The notes: generated by a model from the sequence alone, not told the origin. Shown: positions 26,462-35,538, numbered from the stretch's first letter. The stretch is 64,000 bases of DNA from Paraburkholderia phenazinium (GCF_900141745.1 NZ_FSRM01000001.1:1984001-2048000), one strand, 5' to 3'. Numbers and translations are program-made.

Positions 26462-28042
26462 TCAGGCAGTCTCTCCCAATCGAAAGAAACTGACGCTTTC
26501 CACGAGGCCAGACGCCTTGTTCTGCACAGCATCGGCGGCCGCGGCGGCCTGCTCGACGAGTGCCGCGTTGCTTTGTGTGACCTGATCCATCTGGTTCACA
26601 GCGTCGTTCACCTCGGCAATGCCGGTGGCCTGATCGACCGTAGCGGTTGCAATCGCTTCGACAATGCGTGTGACGCTGCCCGCGCTTTCCACCACGCCAT
26701 CCATCGTGTCGCTCGCGCGATGGATCAGTTGTGTGCCGACTTCGATGGTCGACACCGAGTCGCGAATCAGTTCCTTGATCTCGCGCGCGGCGTCCGCCGA
26801 GCGCTGCGCGAGACTGCGCACTTCGCTTGCGACCACGGCGAAGCCGCGTCCCTGGCTGCCCGCGCGAGCCGCTTCGACTGCGGCATTGAGCGCGAGAATG
26901 TTGGTCTGCGCTGCAATGGCTTCGACCACACCGGTGATGTCGACGATCCGCTTCGACGCCGCGTTGATCTGCGCCATCGTGCGCACTGCGTCGCTCATCA
27001 CGACGCCGCCGTCACGCGCCGCTTGTGCCGCGGTTTGTGCAAGTGTGGTTGCGTTGCGTGCATGACTTGCGTTCTGTTGGACGGAGTCTGTGAAATGCTG
27101 CATCGATGCGGCGGTTTCTTCGAGCGACGCCGCCTGCTGCTCAGTGCGTGCGGACAGATCCAGATTGCCCGCGGCAATTTGCTGGGTGGCGGCAGAAATG
27201 GTCGTGGCGCCCTCGCGGATTTCGCTGACGATATGGCGCAGCCGTTGATTCATGTCGTTAAGTGCAATCAGCAACTGGCCTGTTTCGTCGCTGCTCTCGA
27301 CGATCACGTCGGCACGCAGATCGCCTGCGGCCACCGCTTGCGCCACCCCCACGGCTTGCCTGACCGGCACGGTGATGCTGCGGCTCAGAAACCAGACCGC
27401 CGCGGCGCCGGCCACGAGTGCCGCCAGCACGACGACCAGCAGCAGGGTGCACGCGAGGTGGTAAGCGTTGAGGGAGGCCTGTTCGATGCGCTGGTTCGAA
27501 GCCTGCGCCTGTTGCATGACCGAAGCGACAATCGCATCGATCGCATTGGTCGGCGCACGGTCGATGCCTTTGACGAGTGCGTCGACGATATGCGGGCTGT
27601 TGGGGTTGGCGACGTCGAAATGCTGGAGTGCGCCAAGATAGCTCGTCTGCAGCGACTCATGCGTGGCAATCGCATTGTCGACGCCCTCGGGATTCACGCT
27701 CAACGCAACCAACTGGCTTCTGAGCTTTTGCAACGCGGCGGTGGTCTTGTCGCTCTGTGCGATGAACGCCTGCTGATGAGTGGCGAGTGCGGTCGCATCG
27801 GTGCTGCGCAATAGCAGATCTTTCCATTCCTGAACCTGCTTCTTGAACTCGACCTGGGCGACGCGGGCGGTGTCGGCCGCCTGGCTGTATTGCTCGAGGG
27901 TCAAGGCGGATTCGGTCTGCAGCGTGTGCGTCTTCGAGAGCGCATGCCATCCTTCCAGCCCGACCACCATCGTCGCCGCCAACAGTACGGCGCCTAGCAA
28001 TGCCAGCTTGGCGGCAATTTTCAGATTTCTAAAAAACGACAC
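26462..28042 (-). CDS. Methyl-accepting chemotaxis protein
   Basis: A 526-residue chemoreceptor. Order: a short cytoplasmic N-terminus, TM1 (ALLGAVLLAATMVVGLEGWHAL), a periplasmic four-helix-bundle-like sensor (about 45-195), TM2 (LACTLLLVVVLAALVAGAAAVWFL), a HAMP domain, then the long methylation/signalling coiled coil whose tip contains VVEAIAAQTNILALNAAVEAARAGSQGRGFAVVASEVRSLAQRSADAA. The ligand is unknown. There is no CheR-binding pentapeptide at the C-terminus (ends FFRLGETA). I chose the GTG at 28042, preceded by CAGGAG at 5-base spacing; the longer frame to 28267 lacks such a site. No che or flagellar genes lie nearby. Confidence 0.9.
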   Translation of the reverse strand: MSFFRNLKIAAKLALLGAVLLAATMVVGLEGWHALSKTHTLQTESALTLEQYSQAADTARVAQVEFKKQVQEWKDLLLRSTDATALATHQQAFIAQSDKTTAALQKLRSQLVALSVNPEGVDNAIATHESLQTSYLGALQHFDVANPNSPHIVDALVKGIDRAPTNAIDAIVASVMQQAQASNQRIEQASLNAYHLACTLLLVVVLAALVAGAAAVWFLSRSITVPVRQAVGVAQAVAAGDLRADVIVESSDETGQLLIALNDMNQRLRHIVSEIREGATTISAATQQIAAGNLDLSARTEQQAASLEETAASMQHFTDSVQQNASHARNATTLAQTAAQAARDGGVVMSDAVRTMAQINAASKRIVDITGVVEAIAAQTNILALNAAVEAARAGSQGRGFAVVASEVRSLAQRSADAAREIKELIRDSVSTIEVGTQLIHRASDTMDGVVESAGSVTRIVEAIATATVDQATGIAEVNDAVNQMDQVTQSNAALVEQAAAAADAVQNKASGLVESVSFFRLGETA

Positions 28043-28421
28043 AACTACTCCTGGATACGTTAAGCGGATTGCTGCTTGCCGCCCGCGCTTTTGGCATCGG
28101 CGCAGCAGCTGGGACCGGTAGGGGCGGTCGGACGTTACGGCACGGTGAAGTGCGCCGCGAGTCCGGAAGGGCCGTGATGAGTATTTGAACTGTTTATGGC
28201 GGGGCGGTAGCGTCACGCCCTGCAGCGAGTCAATCTTCAGACTATTGAGCGTGTCTTGCATCGTCATTGCTGATGCGAGGCACGAAGTCTCATGCGGGTA
28301 TACGGCGGCGGCGCCGCAAACTTGAACTGTCGCGGACGTGGCTTACTTTCGGCGTGTTACGGACGTGGCCTTTTGATTGACTTTCGGCGCTGCGTTTAGC
28401 GCCTCTCTTTGCGCTCGCGGC
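28043..28421. other. 379-bp gap upstream of the chemoreceptor gene, with short direct repeats
   Basis: No convincing gene. It contains the chemoreceptor promoter region on the minus strand. Two 10-mers recur in the same order: CGGACGTGGC at 28333 and 28360, and ACTTTCGGCG at 28345 and 28380. A hairpin (GGCGCT at 28386-28391 with AGCGCC at 28398-28403) sits 19 bp after the end of the MocR gene and may help end its transcript. Confidence 0.5.
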
Positions 28422-29813
28422 TCACATGATTGCCGAATGCAGATGATGCGGATGCTCGAGCGTTTCGGCGATGACGCGCAGCGCCTCCTCGCACTCTTCG
28501 CGATTCTTCGAGCCACCAAGACACACGCGCACTGCATTGGGTGGATTGCCATCGGTCGAAAACGCGGCACTGGCAACGGCCGCGATGCCCTGGTTGCGCA
28601 ACTGCAGCGCCAGCTCGGACGAACTCCAACCGTCGACGCCCGGAATCGGCAGCCACAGATGAAAGCCATCCGCATGCGCATCGTAAGACCAGCCATCGAG
28701 GACGCGCGCCGCGATCGTCTGACGGGCTCTGGACTCGCTGCGAATGGCGTTGAGCATCTCTTGCGCGGTGCCGTCGATCACCCATTGGGTCGCGAGCGAC
28801 ACCGTAAACGGACTTGCCATGACAGTGGTTGCGCGCAGTGCGCCGGCGAGGCGTTGCGTCTGACGTGGCGTAGGCGCCTGCAGATAGGCGACGCGCAAGC
28901 CTGCCCCAAGGCTTTTGGAGAGACCTGTGACGTAGTAGGTCAATTCAGGCGCGAAACTCGCCAGCGTGTCGGGCGCCTGCAGCGGCAACATGGCGTAGGC
29001 GTCATCTTCGATGATCGGCACGCTGTAGCGTAGCGCGACATCCGCGAGCGCTTCGCGGCGCTTGTTGGTGAGCGTGAGCGTACTGGGATTCTGCAGCGTC
29101 GGATTGCAATAGAACGCACTCGGCTTGTCGGTCTTGCAGAGCGCTTCGAACGCATGCGCAAGCGGCCCTTCGTCGTCGCGTGCAAGCGCCTGCAGGCGCA
29201 CGCCCAGTTGCGCGGCGATCGCCTTGATGCCTGGATAGGCGAGCGTGTCGAGACAGATCATCGCCCCTGGCCGCGCGAGTTGCGAAACGAGCGCCACCAG
29301 CGCGCTATGAATGCCGGGGCACACCAGCACGTTTTCCGCCGGGCAGTTGGGCAGGCGGCGTTTGAGCCACTCGGCGCCGGCTGCCTTGTCGGCCGGCGAG
29401 CCGCCGAAGTCCTGATAGCGCAGCAACTGATAGGGATCGCTATCGGCCATCAGACGGGCGGCCGATTCGCGCAAACGCGCGGCGTATTCCGCCGGCTCGG
29501 GCGGCGTGTTCATCGTCATCTCGATGCTGCTGCCGCCGGAGAGTGGCAGCGTGGCGGTGCGGCCGCGCACGAAAGTGCCGCTGCCGGCGCGCGAATCGAG
29601 CAAGCCGCGCTTCTTCGCTTCGGCGTAGGCGCGTGCCACCGTGGTGTAGTTGAGCGACAGCTCGTCGGCCAGATCGCGCAGACCCGGCAGCCGGTCGCGT
29701 GGCCGCAGCCGCCCGGTGGCGAGATCTTCTTCGATCAGATCGGGAATCGCGAGGTAAGCGGGTTTGCGGATTTCGGCGAGGCGTTTGATCCAGTGATGTG
29801 TCGGGCTACTCAT
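28422..29813 (-). CDS. MocR-type GntR regulator with PLP aminotransferase domain
   Basis: A 463-residue MocR/PdxR-family regulator. An N-terminal GntR winged helix (about residues 15-85) contains RDRLPGLRDLADELSLNYTTVARAYAEAKKRGLL. A linker leads to a fold-type I aminotransferase domain with CNPTLQNPSTLTLTNKRR, EDDAYAMLPLQ and the PLP lysine in TGLSKSLGAGLRVAYL near residue 300. MocR proteins use PLP, sometimes reacting with an amine ligand, to control adjacent genes. It is divergent from the Nit1C cluster, and the 345-bp shared region carries repeated words that could be its sites. Nit1C clusters are more usually reported with a sigma-54 activator, so a MocR neighbour is notable. Confidence 0.85.
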   Translation of the reverse strand: MSSPTHHWIKRLAEIRKPAYLAIPDLIEEDLATGRLRPRDRLPGLRDLADELSLNYTTVARAYAEAKKRGLLDSRAGSGTFVRGRTATLPLSGGSSIEMTMNTPPEPAEYAARLRESAARLMADSDPYQLLRYQDFGGSPADKAAGAEWLKRRLPNCPAENVLVCPGIHSALVALVSQLARPGAMICLDTLAYPGIKAIAAQLGVRLQALARDDEGPLAHAFEALCKTDKPSAFYCNPTLQNPSTLTLTNKRREALADVALRYSVPIIEDDAYAMLPLQAPDTLASFAPELTYYVTGLSKSLGAGLRVAYLQAPTPRQTQRLAGALRATTVMASPFTVSLATQWVIDGTAQEMLNAIRSESRARQTIAARVLDGWSYDAHADGFHLWLPIPGVDGWSSSELALQLRNQGIAAVASAAFSTDGNPPNAVRVCLGGSKNREECEEALRVIAETLEHPHHLHSAIM

Positions 29814-29830
29814 CGTTTTTGTACGGCTAA

Positions 29831-30060
29831 AAAGTGATCGCTTTCAATGATCGGATTGATCGTTTCTGGTGAATGACTGCACCGGCTGTGCGCATTGGCA
29901 TCGTGCTATTGCCCCTGGCTGGTGCGGTCAACACGGTAAACGGCGCTTCTATTGGCTGCGCTCGCTATACGCAAGCTTCAGGCCAAAAATTTTTTCGGGG
30001 CGCTTAACGAATGATCGTCTGTTTGATTGGAAAGTGATCGCATCGGCCCACGCTTTCAAT
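29831..30060. repeat. Two sets of repeated operator-like words between MocR and Nit1C
   Basis: AAAGTGATCGC occurs at 29831-29841 and 30031-30041, exactly 200 bp apart. GCTTTCAAT occurs at 29840-29848 and 30052-30060, AATGATCG at 29846-29853 and 30010-30017, and a TTGAT(C/T)G-like word stands next to each AATGATCG. MocR proteins commonly bind direct repeats, so these are candidate operators, one set by each gene. Confidence 0.6.
29878..29894 (+). promoter_or_regulatory. Weak NtrC-like enhancer site
   Basis: TGCACCGGCTGTGCGCA has partial dyad symmetry (TGCAC facing GCGCA) and resembles the NtrC consensus (TGCACC with GGTGCA). It lies about 180 bp upstream of the sigma-54-type promoter at 30060, a normal enhancer distance. 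Several central positions do not match. Confidence 0.3.
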
Positions 30061-30075
30061 GGCACGGCCGTTGCG
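30060..30075 (+). promoter_or_regulatory. Sigma-54 promoter of the Nit1C cluster
   Basis: TGGCACGGCCGTTGCG matches the -24/-12 consensus TGGCACG-N4-TTGC at all 11 fixed positions, with the required 10 bases between GG and GC. The predicted start of transcription is near 30086, about 70 bp before the ATG of the first Nit1C gene. Match seen directly; use in the cell is inferred. Confidence 0.75.
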
Positions 30076-30158
30076 TTAGTAAGCGCGGCGCAGACGTCTT
30101 GTGGCGCCGTGCTACCACGCGACATTTACCGTTCACGCAAACCACATTGGAGAGTGCC

Positions 30159-30641
30159 ATGCCTGCCGTCAACAAACCGCTGCATCAGAAGGGCGATTAC
30201 CTCGTCGACTACGAAGAGAAGGTCTTCGAGGATGTGAAGGCCGAGCCGGGCGAAAAAGCGCTGGTCACGTTTCACACGGTGGCCTTTGAAGGCTCGATCG
30301 GTTTCGTCAACCTGCTGCAGGCCACCCGTTTGCAACGCAAAGGCTTCGAGACGTCAGTGCTGCTCTACGGGCCAGGCGTCACGCTTGGCTTGCAACGCGG
30401 CTTTCCTACGCTCGGCGACGAAGCCTTCCCTGGTCATCTGAACTTCAACAAGCAGTTGACCAAGTTCATGGAAGAGGGCGGCAAGGTGTATGCGTGCCGT
30501 TTCGCGCTGCAGGCGCTGTATGGACATGGTGAGGCTTCGCTGATCGAAGGCATCCGCCCAATCAGCCCGCTTGACGTGCTCGACATCCAGCTTCTGCATC
30601 GTAAGGACAACGCGCTGATTATCCACACCTGGACGGTCTGA
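30159..30641 (+). CDS. Nit1C cluster protein, MSMEG_0572/Sll0783 family
   Basis: A 160-residue soluble protein, first gene of the Nit1C cluster. It belongs to the MSMEG_0572/Sll0783 family, as the cluster order and segments [46 protein letters not shown] and [19 protein letters not shown] indicate. The fold looks like a DsrE-type sulphur-relay domain, and the Cys in VYACRFALQ is a candidate active residue (inference). In cyanobacteria the homologue is induced by nitrogen starvation. The ATG at 30159 has GGAGAG at 5-base spacing, and the sigma-54 site lies 84 bp upstream. The exact role in the pathway is unknown. Confidence 0.85.
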   Translation: MPAVNKPLHQKGDYLVDYEEKVFEDVKAEPGEKALVTFHTVAFEGSIGFVNLLQATRLQRKGFETSVLLYGPGVTLGLQRGFPTLGDEAFPGHLNFNKQLTKFMEEGGKVYACRFALQALYGHGEASLIEGIRPISPLDVLDIQLLHRKDNALIIHTWTV

Positions 30642-30659
30642 GCACGGGCGGCCATCACC

Positions 30660-31715
30660 ATGTCTGAAAAACGCATTGTCCGTGCCGCCGCGGTCCAGAT
30701 TTCACCGGACTTCGAGCGCAGCGACGGCACACTCAACAAGGTCTGCGAAGCAATCGATCAGGCGGCGCGCGAAGGCGTGCAACTGATCGTGTTTCCTGAA
30801 ACCTTCGTGCCGTATTACCCGTACTTTTCGTTCGTGCGGCCGCCGGTGGCCTCCGGTGCCGATCACATGAAGTTGTACGAAGAGGCGGTCGTGGTGCCGG
30901 GGCCTGTGACGCAGGCCGTCGCCGAGCGGGCGCGCCTGCATCGCATGGTGGTCGTGCTCGGTGTCAATGAGCGCGATCACGGCAGCCTCTACAACACGCA
31001 GCTGATCTTCGACGTAGACGGCCGGTTGCTGCTCAAGCGCCGCAAGATCACGCCGACGTTTCATGAACGGATGATCTGGGGGCAAGGCGATGCGGCAGGG
31101 CTGAAGGTGGTGCAGACTGCCTATGCGCGAGTCGGCGCGCTCGCGTGCTGGGAGCACTACAACCCGCTCGCGCGCTATGCGCTGATGACGCAGCACGAGG
31201 AGATTCATTGCAGTCAGTTTCCGGGCTCGCTGGTGGGGCCGATCTTTGCGGAGCAGATCGAAGTAACGATCCGGCATCACGCACTGGAGTCGGGCTGCTT
31301 CGTCGTCAACGCGACGGGATGGCTGACCGAAGCGCAGATCGCTTCGGTCACCAGCGACACGGGTCTGCAGAAGGCGCTGCGCGGTGGCTGCAATACGGCG
31401 ATCGTCTCACCGGAAGGGCAGCATCTCGCGGCGCCGCTGCGCGAAGGTGAGGGCATGGTGATCGCAGATCTCGACATGGCACTGATCACCAAGCGCAAAC
31501 GCATGATGGATTCGGTGGGCCACTACGCGCGGCCCGAACTGCTGAGCCTCGCGATCAATGAACGGCCGGCCACGACCGTCTCGCCGATGCCTTCATGGGG
31601 CGCTTCTGCCAACGCTTTTGCCCCTGAAACAGCCACTGATTTCAACTCAACCACGGGATGCCGCGATGAACGCCAACGAGACCCTGCCAGCCGCGAGCCG
31701 GCAATTGATGACTGA
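30660..31715 (+). CDS. Nitrilase of the Nit1C cluster (Nit6803-like)
   Basis: A 351-residue carbon-nitrogen hydrolase. The triad is Glu47 in [14 protein letters not shown], Lys129 in [13 protein letters not shown] and Cys163 in [14 protein letters not shown], the last in the true-nitrilase form. It matches the Synechocystis Nit6803 type, which hydrolyses aliphatic and aromatic nitriles to acids and ammonia. In Pseudomonas fluorescens NCIMB 11764 the Nit1C cluster has been linked to growth on cyanide as nitrogen source. The last about 50 residues are low in structure, and the final 50 bases overlap the start of the radical SAM gene, longer than usual for coupled genes. It follows the first cluster gene by 18 bp. 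Confidence 0.92.
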   Translation: MSEKRIVRAAAVQISPDFERSDGTLNKVCEAIDQAAREGVQLIVFPETFVPYYPYFSFVRPPVASGADHMKLYEEAVVVPGPVTQAVAERARLHRMVVVLGVNERDHGSLYNTQLIFDVDGRLLLKRRKITPTFHERMIWGQGDAAGLKVVQTAYARVGALACWEHYNPLARYALMTQHEEIHCSQFPGSLVGPIFAEQIEVTIRHHALESGCFVVNATGWLTEAQIASVTSDTGLQKALRGGCNTAIVSPEGQHLAAPLREGEGMVIADLDMALITKRKRMMDSVGHYARPELLSLAINERPATTVSPMPSWGASANAFAPETATDFNSTTGCRDERQRDPASREPAIDD

Positions 31716-32778
31716 GTTGCAATCGGTGGGCCTGCGGCTCGCCGATCCGGGTACAGGCGTCGCCAGCCGGCGCGGTGGCGCGGGGCCGTCGGACCACAAG
31801 GCCGTGACGGTGGATGGCGTGACGATCATGGTGCCGGTGCATACCAACACCGCATGGCATTCTCCCTTCGTCGCGGCGCCCGCCGACGCGAGCGGTACCA
31901 GTTCCCTGCTGCGCGGCACGATTCCGATCGCCAATATCAGCTTCCCGAAGGCGCCGCGTTTCTATGGCATGCAGACGCTCGATGGCGTGCCGTATTCGCA
32001 CATCGCCACGCTGCATAGTGCCGACGTGTTGGCTACCACGGTGCTGCAGACGTGCATCCGCTACGAGAGCCGTCGCAAGACCTGCAAGTTCTGCGCGATC
32101 GGCCAGTCGTTGGCGGCAGGCCGCACGATTGCCCGCAAGAGCCCGGAGCAGCTCGCCGAGGTGGCGCGCGCGGCCGTGCTGCTCGACGGCGTGAAGCATA
32201 TGGTGCTGACCACCGGCACGCCGCCCACCAGCGACCGCGGCGCGCAGATCCTGTGCGAAAGCGCGTTTGCGATCCGCGCGGCAGTCGATCTGCCGATTCA
32301 GGCGCAATGCGAACCGCCGGACGACGACCGCTGGTTCGCCCGCATGAAAGCGAGCGGTATCGATACGCTTGGCATGCATCTCGAAGTGGTGACACCTTCA
32401 TTGCGCGAACGCATCATGCCTGGCAAGTCGAGCGTGCCGCTGTCGCGTTACATGGAGTCGTTCAAGGCGGCTGTGTCCGTATTTGGACGCGGCCAGGTGA
32501 GCACCTATATCCTTGCCGGACTCGGCGATACGGCTGAAGCCATTCTGACCATGTCGCGCGAGCTGATCGAGCTCGGTGTCTATCCGTTCGTGGTGCCATT
32601 CGTGCCGATCAGCGGCACGCCGCTCGAGGATCACCCGGCGCCTACGCCTGAATTCATGAAGTCGGTTCTGCAGCCGCTCGGAGCGATGCTTTCGGAAGCG
32701 GGCCTTCGCTCGAGCGACATCAAGGCCGGCTGCGGCAAGTGCGGCGCCTGTTCGTCGCTCTCTTCGTACGAGGTGTGA
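31666..32778 (+). CDS. Radical SAM protein of the Nit1C cluster (MSMEG_0568 family)
   Basis: 370 residues. The cluster-binding cysteines appear as C130-x9-C140-x2-C143 (within [18 protein letters not shown]) rather than the canonical Cx3Cx2C. The TIM-barrel part follows with [43 protein letters not shown] and YILAGLGD. The C-terminus ends with a second Cys set, [10 protein letters not shown], that could hold an auxiliary iron-sulphur cluster. It is expected to use S-adenosylmethionine to start a radical reaction on the cluster's unknown substrate. The ATG at 31666 lies inside the end of the nitrilase gene; the upstream in-frame start would overlap even more and lacks support. Confidence 0.88.
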   Translation: MNANETLPAASRQLMTELQSVGLRLADPGTGVASRRGGAGPSDHKAVTVDGVTIMVPVHTNTAWHSPFVAAPADASGTSSLLRGTIPIANISFPKAPRFYGMQTLDGVPYSHIATLHSADVLATTVLQTCIRYESRRKTCKFCAIGQSLAAGRTIARKSPEQLAEVARAAVLLDGVKHMVLTTGTPPTSDRGAQILCESAFAIRAAVDLPIQAQCEPPDDDRWFARMKASGIDTLGMHLEVVTPSLRERIMPGKSSVPLSRYMESFKAAVSVFGRGQVSTYILAGLGDTAEAILTMSRELIELGVYPFVVPFVPISGTPLEDHPAPTPEFMKSVLQPLGAMLSEAGLRSSDIKAGCGKCGACSSLSSYEV

Positions 32779-32780
32779 TC

Positions 32781-33356
32781 ATGTTTGGCGAAGCGATTGC
32801 GGGCGCATCCGAAGAACTCGATCTCACACCGGTGCTGTACACGCCGACCGAATTTCGCATCAAATGGACCACGCTGCCGTGGGAAGCTGAGGAGGCCTAC
32901 AAGCTGCGGCGTGCGGTGTTCTGCATCGAGCAGGGCATCTTTGTCGGCGACGATCGCGACGAGGTCGATGAACGTGCCCAGCAACTCGTGGCGGTGAGCT
33001 GTATTGCGGGGATGCCCGAGCAGGTAGTGGGCACGGTGCGCATCCATCAGGAGGCGCCAGGTGTGTGGTACGGCTCACGGCTAGCGGTGCACGCGGCGTT
33101 TCGACGTCACGGCAAGATTGGCGCGACGCTGATCCGGCTTGCCGTGACGAGCGCTCATGCGCTAGGTTGCGAGACGTTTCTCGCGCACGTGCAGAGCCAG
33201 AACGTGCCGATGTTTCAGGCGTTGCATTGGGATGCGCTGGCACAGGAGACGATGCTTGGGCGTCCGCATCATCTGATGCAGGCGCAACTCGAGCACTACC
33301 CGCCGTGCACCACTCCGCGCAGTGGCTTTGTTGCGAAATCGCGGAGCGCGTCATGA
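32781..33356 (+). CDS. GNAT acetyltransferase of the Nit1C cluster (MSMEG_0567 N-terminal family)
   Basis: A 191-residue protein with a GNAT fold. IKWTTLPWEAEEAYKLRRAVFCIEQGIF is the start of the domain, VVGTVRIHQEAPGVWYGSRLAV is the beta4 strand, and RRHGKIGATLIRLAV is the acetyl-CoA pyrophosphate loop, followed by a variant FLAHVQSQNVPMFQALHW. In some bacteria this domain is fused to the AIR-synthase-like protein; here they are separate, overlapping by ATGA. The ATG at 32781 lies 2 bases after the radical SAM stop. The acceptor substrate is unknown. Confidence 0.87.
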   Translation: MFGEAIAGASEELDLTPVLYTPTEFRIKWTTLPWEAEEAYKLRRAVFCIEQGIFVGDDRDEVDERAQQLVAVSCIAGMPEQVVGTVRIHQEAPGVWYGSRLAVHAAFRRHGKIGATLIRLAVTSAHALGCETFLAHVQSQNVPMFQALHWDALAQETMLGRPHHLMQAQLEHYPPCTTPRSGFVAKSRSAS

Positions 33357-34339
33357 GCGTGGCGGATCTCGTCGCCAGCTTGCGCGAGAGCCGCGGCTTC
33401 CGGCACAAGACCGATATTGCCGGTGTGGTGTCGTCGCTTGCGCGTCAGCTGCCGGGCGGCGCTGGCGATCTCGGCCAGGCGGTGGCCGTGGGCGACGATT
33501 GCGCGGCCTTGCCGGATGGTGACGGTTATCTGTTGTTCGCCATCGAAGGGATGGTCAGCGACTTCGTGCAGGCGATGCCGTGGTTCGCGGGCTACAGCAG
33601 CGTGATGGTCAACGTCAGCGATATCTACGCGATGGGCGGCCGTCCGCTCGCGGTGGTGGACGCGCTCTGGAGCAATGGCATCGAGGCGGCGCATGAGGTG
33701 CTCGCGGGGATGGCGGCGGCTTCGGTGGCGTACGGGGTGCCGATTGTGGGTGGGCACACCAATGCACGCAGCGATCAGGCGCAACTGGCGGTGTCGATTC
33801 TCGGCCGCGCCAAGGCGCTGCTGTCGAGCTTCAACGCGCGCCCCGGCGATCGTCTGCTGATGGCGGTTGATCTGCGTGGCCGCTTCGAAGAACCGTATCC
33901 GTTCTGGAATGCTTCGGTGGGCGCGCCGGCTGCGCGTCTGCGAGACGATCTGGAGTTGCTGCCGCGGCTGGCGGAGAGCGGACTGTGCGACGCGGCGAAA
34001 GACATCAGCATGGCAGGTACGCTTGGTACGGCATTGATGTTGCTCGAATGCTCGCAGGTCGGCGCACGTATCGATCTCGATGCAATTCCTAGACCGGCTG
34101 ACGTGCCGCTGGCACGCTGGGTTACCGCGTTTCCGAGCTACGGCTATCTGCTCGCGGTGCGCGAAGAACACGTCGAGCGCGTGCAGGCCCAGTTCGTGGC
34201 GCGTGCGCTTGATTGTGCCGTGATTGGAACGGTGGATGCAACGCGCGAGGTTGTTGCGCATCGCGGCGATGACGCCGCCGTGTTGTGGGACTTTAGCGGT
34301 GAACCGTTTATCGTCTCGACGGATCAGGTGCTGCAATGA
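33353..34339 (+). CDS. AIR-synthase-like protein of the Nit1C cluster (Sll0787 family)
   Basis: A 328-residue PurM-like (aminoimidazole ribonucleotide synthase-related) protein. The N-terminal ATP-binding half has VAVGDDCAALPDGDGYLLFAIEGM, VMVNVSDIYAMGGRPLAVVDALW and GVPIVGGHTNARSD; the C-terminal half has GDRLLMAVDLRG and DISMAGTLGTALMLLE. PurM-like proteins phosphorylate an oxygen to activate it, as in ThiL, SelD and HypE; the substrate here is not known. The ATG overlaps the GNAT stop (ATGA) and the stop overlaps the next start, so the three genes are coupled. Confidence 0.88.
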   Translation: MSVADLVASLRESRGFRHKTDIAGVVSSLARQLPGGAGDLGQAVAVGDDCAALPDGDGYLLFAIEGMVSDFVQAMPWFAGYSSVMVNVSDIYAMGGRPLAVVDALWSNGIEAAHEVLAGMAAASVAYGVPIVGGHTNARSDQAQLAVSILGRAKALLSSFNARPGDRLLMAVDLRGRFEEPYPFWNASVGAPAARLRDDLELLPRLAESGLCDAAKDISMAGTLGTALMLLECSQVGARIDLDAIPRPADVPLARWVTAFPSYGYLLAVREEHVERVQAQFVARALDCAVIGTVDATREVVAHRGDDAAVLWDFSGEPFIVSTDQVLQ

Positions 34340-35514
34340 ACACGGGCACATTGCGCATCGGGCTGCTGACGCATTCGGTCAATCCGCGCGGTGGCGTTGT
34401 GCATACGCTCGAACTCGCGAGCGCACTCAGCGCGCAGGGCCACAATGTCACGGTGTTCGCGCCAGCTACGAACGGCGAGATGCTATTTCGTACGCCCCCT
34501 TGTCGTGTGGTGTATGCGCCCGTGATCGGGTCGCAAGCCGGTACGGTAGCGCTGGTCGATGCGCGCATTCGTGCCTTGAAACGCAGTGTGCTTGAGCACG
34601 GCACGAACGCGTTCGATGTCTTGCATGCCGAGGACAGCATCAGCGGCAACGCGTTGGCAGAACTCAGGGAAGAAGGCGCGATCCCCGGTTTCGTGCGCAC
34701 TGTGCACCACCTGGATCACTTCGACGATCCGCGCCTCGCGGCATGGCAGGAACGTGCGTATCGCGACGCGGATCAGGTTTTGTGCGTGAGTGACACATGG
34801 ACGCGTGAAATGCTCAGCCGTTATGGAATTACTGCGGTCACAGTACCGAATGGCGTCGATCCAACCCGTTTCACGTCATATACATCGTCTGCCGATGAGG
34901 TCATGCAGCAGCAACTCGGACTCGGAGCAGGCCCGCTGATTCTCGCGGTGGGTGGCGTCGAAGCGCGCAAGAACACGCTCGCGCTACTTCATGCATTTGC
35001 CGCAGTGCGCACAGTGTTTGCCGAGGCGCAACTGGTCGTCGCGGGCGGGGCCAGTCTGCTCGATCACGATGCGTACACGCGGCGCTTTATCCAGCGAGCA
35101 GCGGAACTAGGTTTATCTATCGGACCGCAGGAAAGCATCGTCGTCACCGGGCCTCTTGAAGATGCTGCGATGCCCGCGTTATTTCGCAGCGCCGACGTGC
35201 TGGCGATGGTATCGATACGCGAGGGCTTTGGACTCGTTGTCCTGGAGGCGCTCGCCTGCGGCACGCCGGTTGTTGCGTCGGCGATCGCACCGTTCACGGA
35301 ATACCTCGATAGCGCCACTTGCTGCTGGGCTACGCCGACCGACACGAATTCAATTGGCGCAGCGCTGCTGCACGTGCTCAACGGCGAGCATGCCACCGAT
35401 TTCACCCATGCGGTGCCCGCGCTGCTCGCCCGCTTTAGCTGGGCCGCGAGCGCGCGCCGTCATGTCGACGTCTACCGCGCATGGCTGGCACGCCAGCCGC
35501 TCGCGATGCACTAA
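34336..35514 (+). CDS. GT4-type glycosyltransferase of the Nit1C cluster (MSMEG_0565 family)
   Basis: A 392-residue GT-B fold glycosyltransferase. The N-terminal domain starts RIGLLTHSVNPRGGVVHTLELASALSAQGHNVTVFAP, and the C-terminal domain has ILAVGGVEARKNTLALL, VVTGPLEDAAMPALFRSADVLAMVS and the nucleotide-sugar motif REGFGLVVLEALACGTPVVAS. It probably transfers a sugar from a nucleotide sugar to a cluster intermediate, which would suggest that the cluster makes or handles a glycosylated metabolite (inference). The ATG overlaps the previous stop (ATGA). Confidence 0.88.
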   Translation: MNTGTLRIGLLTHSVNPRGGVVHTLELASALSAQGHNVTVFAPATNGEMLFRTPPCRVVYAPVIGSQAGTVALVDARIRALKRSVLEHGTNAFDVLHAEDSISGNALAELREEGAIPGFVRTVHHLDHFDDPRLAAWQERAYRDADQVLCVSDTWTREMLSRYGITAVTVPNGVDPTRFTSYTSSADEVMQQQLGLGAGPLILAVGGVEARKNTLALLHAFAAVRTVFAEAQLVVAGGASLLDHDAYTRRFIQRAAELGLSIGPQESIVVTGPLEDAAMPALFRSADVLAMVSIREGFGLVVLEALACGTPVVASAIAPFTEYLDSATCCWATPTDTNSIGAALLHVLNGEHATDFTHAVPALLARFSWAASARRHVDVYRAWLARQPLAMH

Positions 35515-35538
35515 AGTCATTTGCACAAAGGAATTTCC

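Noticed and set aside
29901..29920. TTGGCATCGTGCTATTGC as a sigma-54 promoter upstream of Nit1C
   Set aside because: The GG and GC elements are 12 bases apart instead of 10, and a perfect match exists at 30060-30075.
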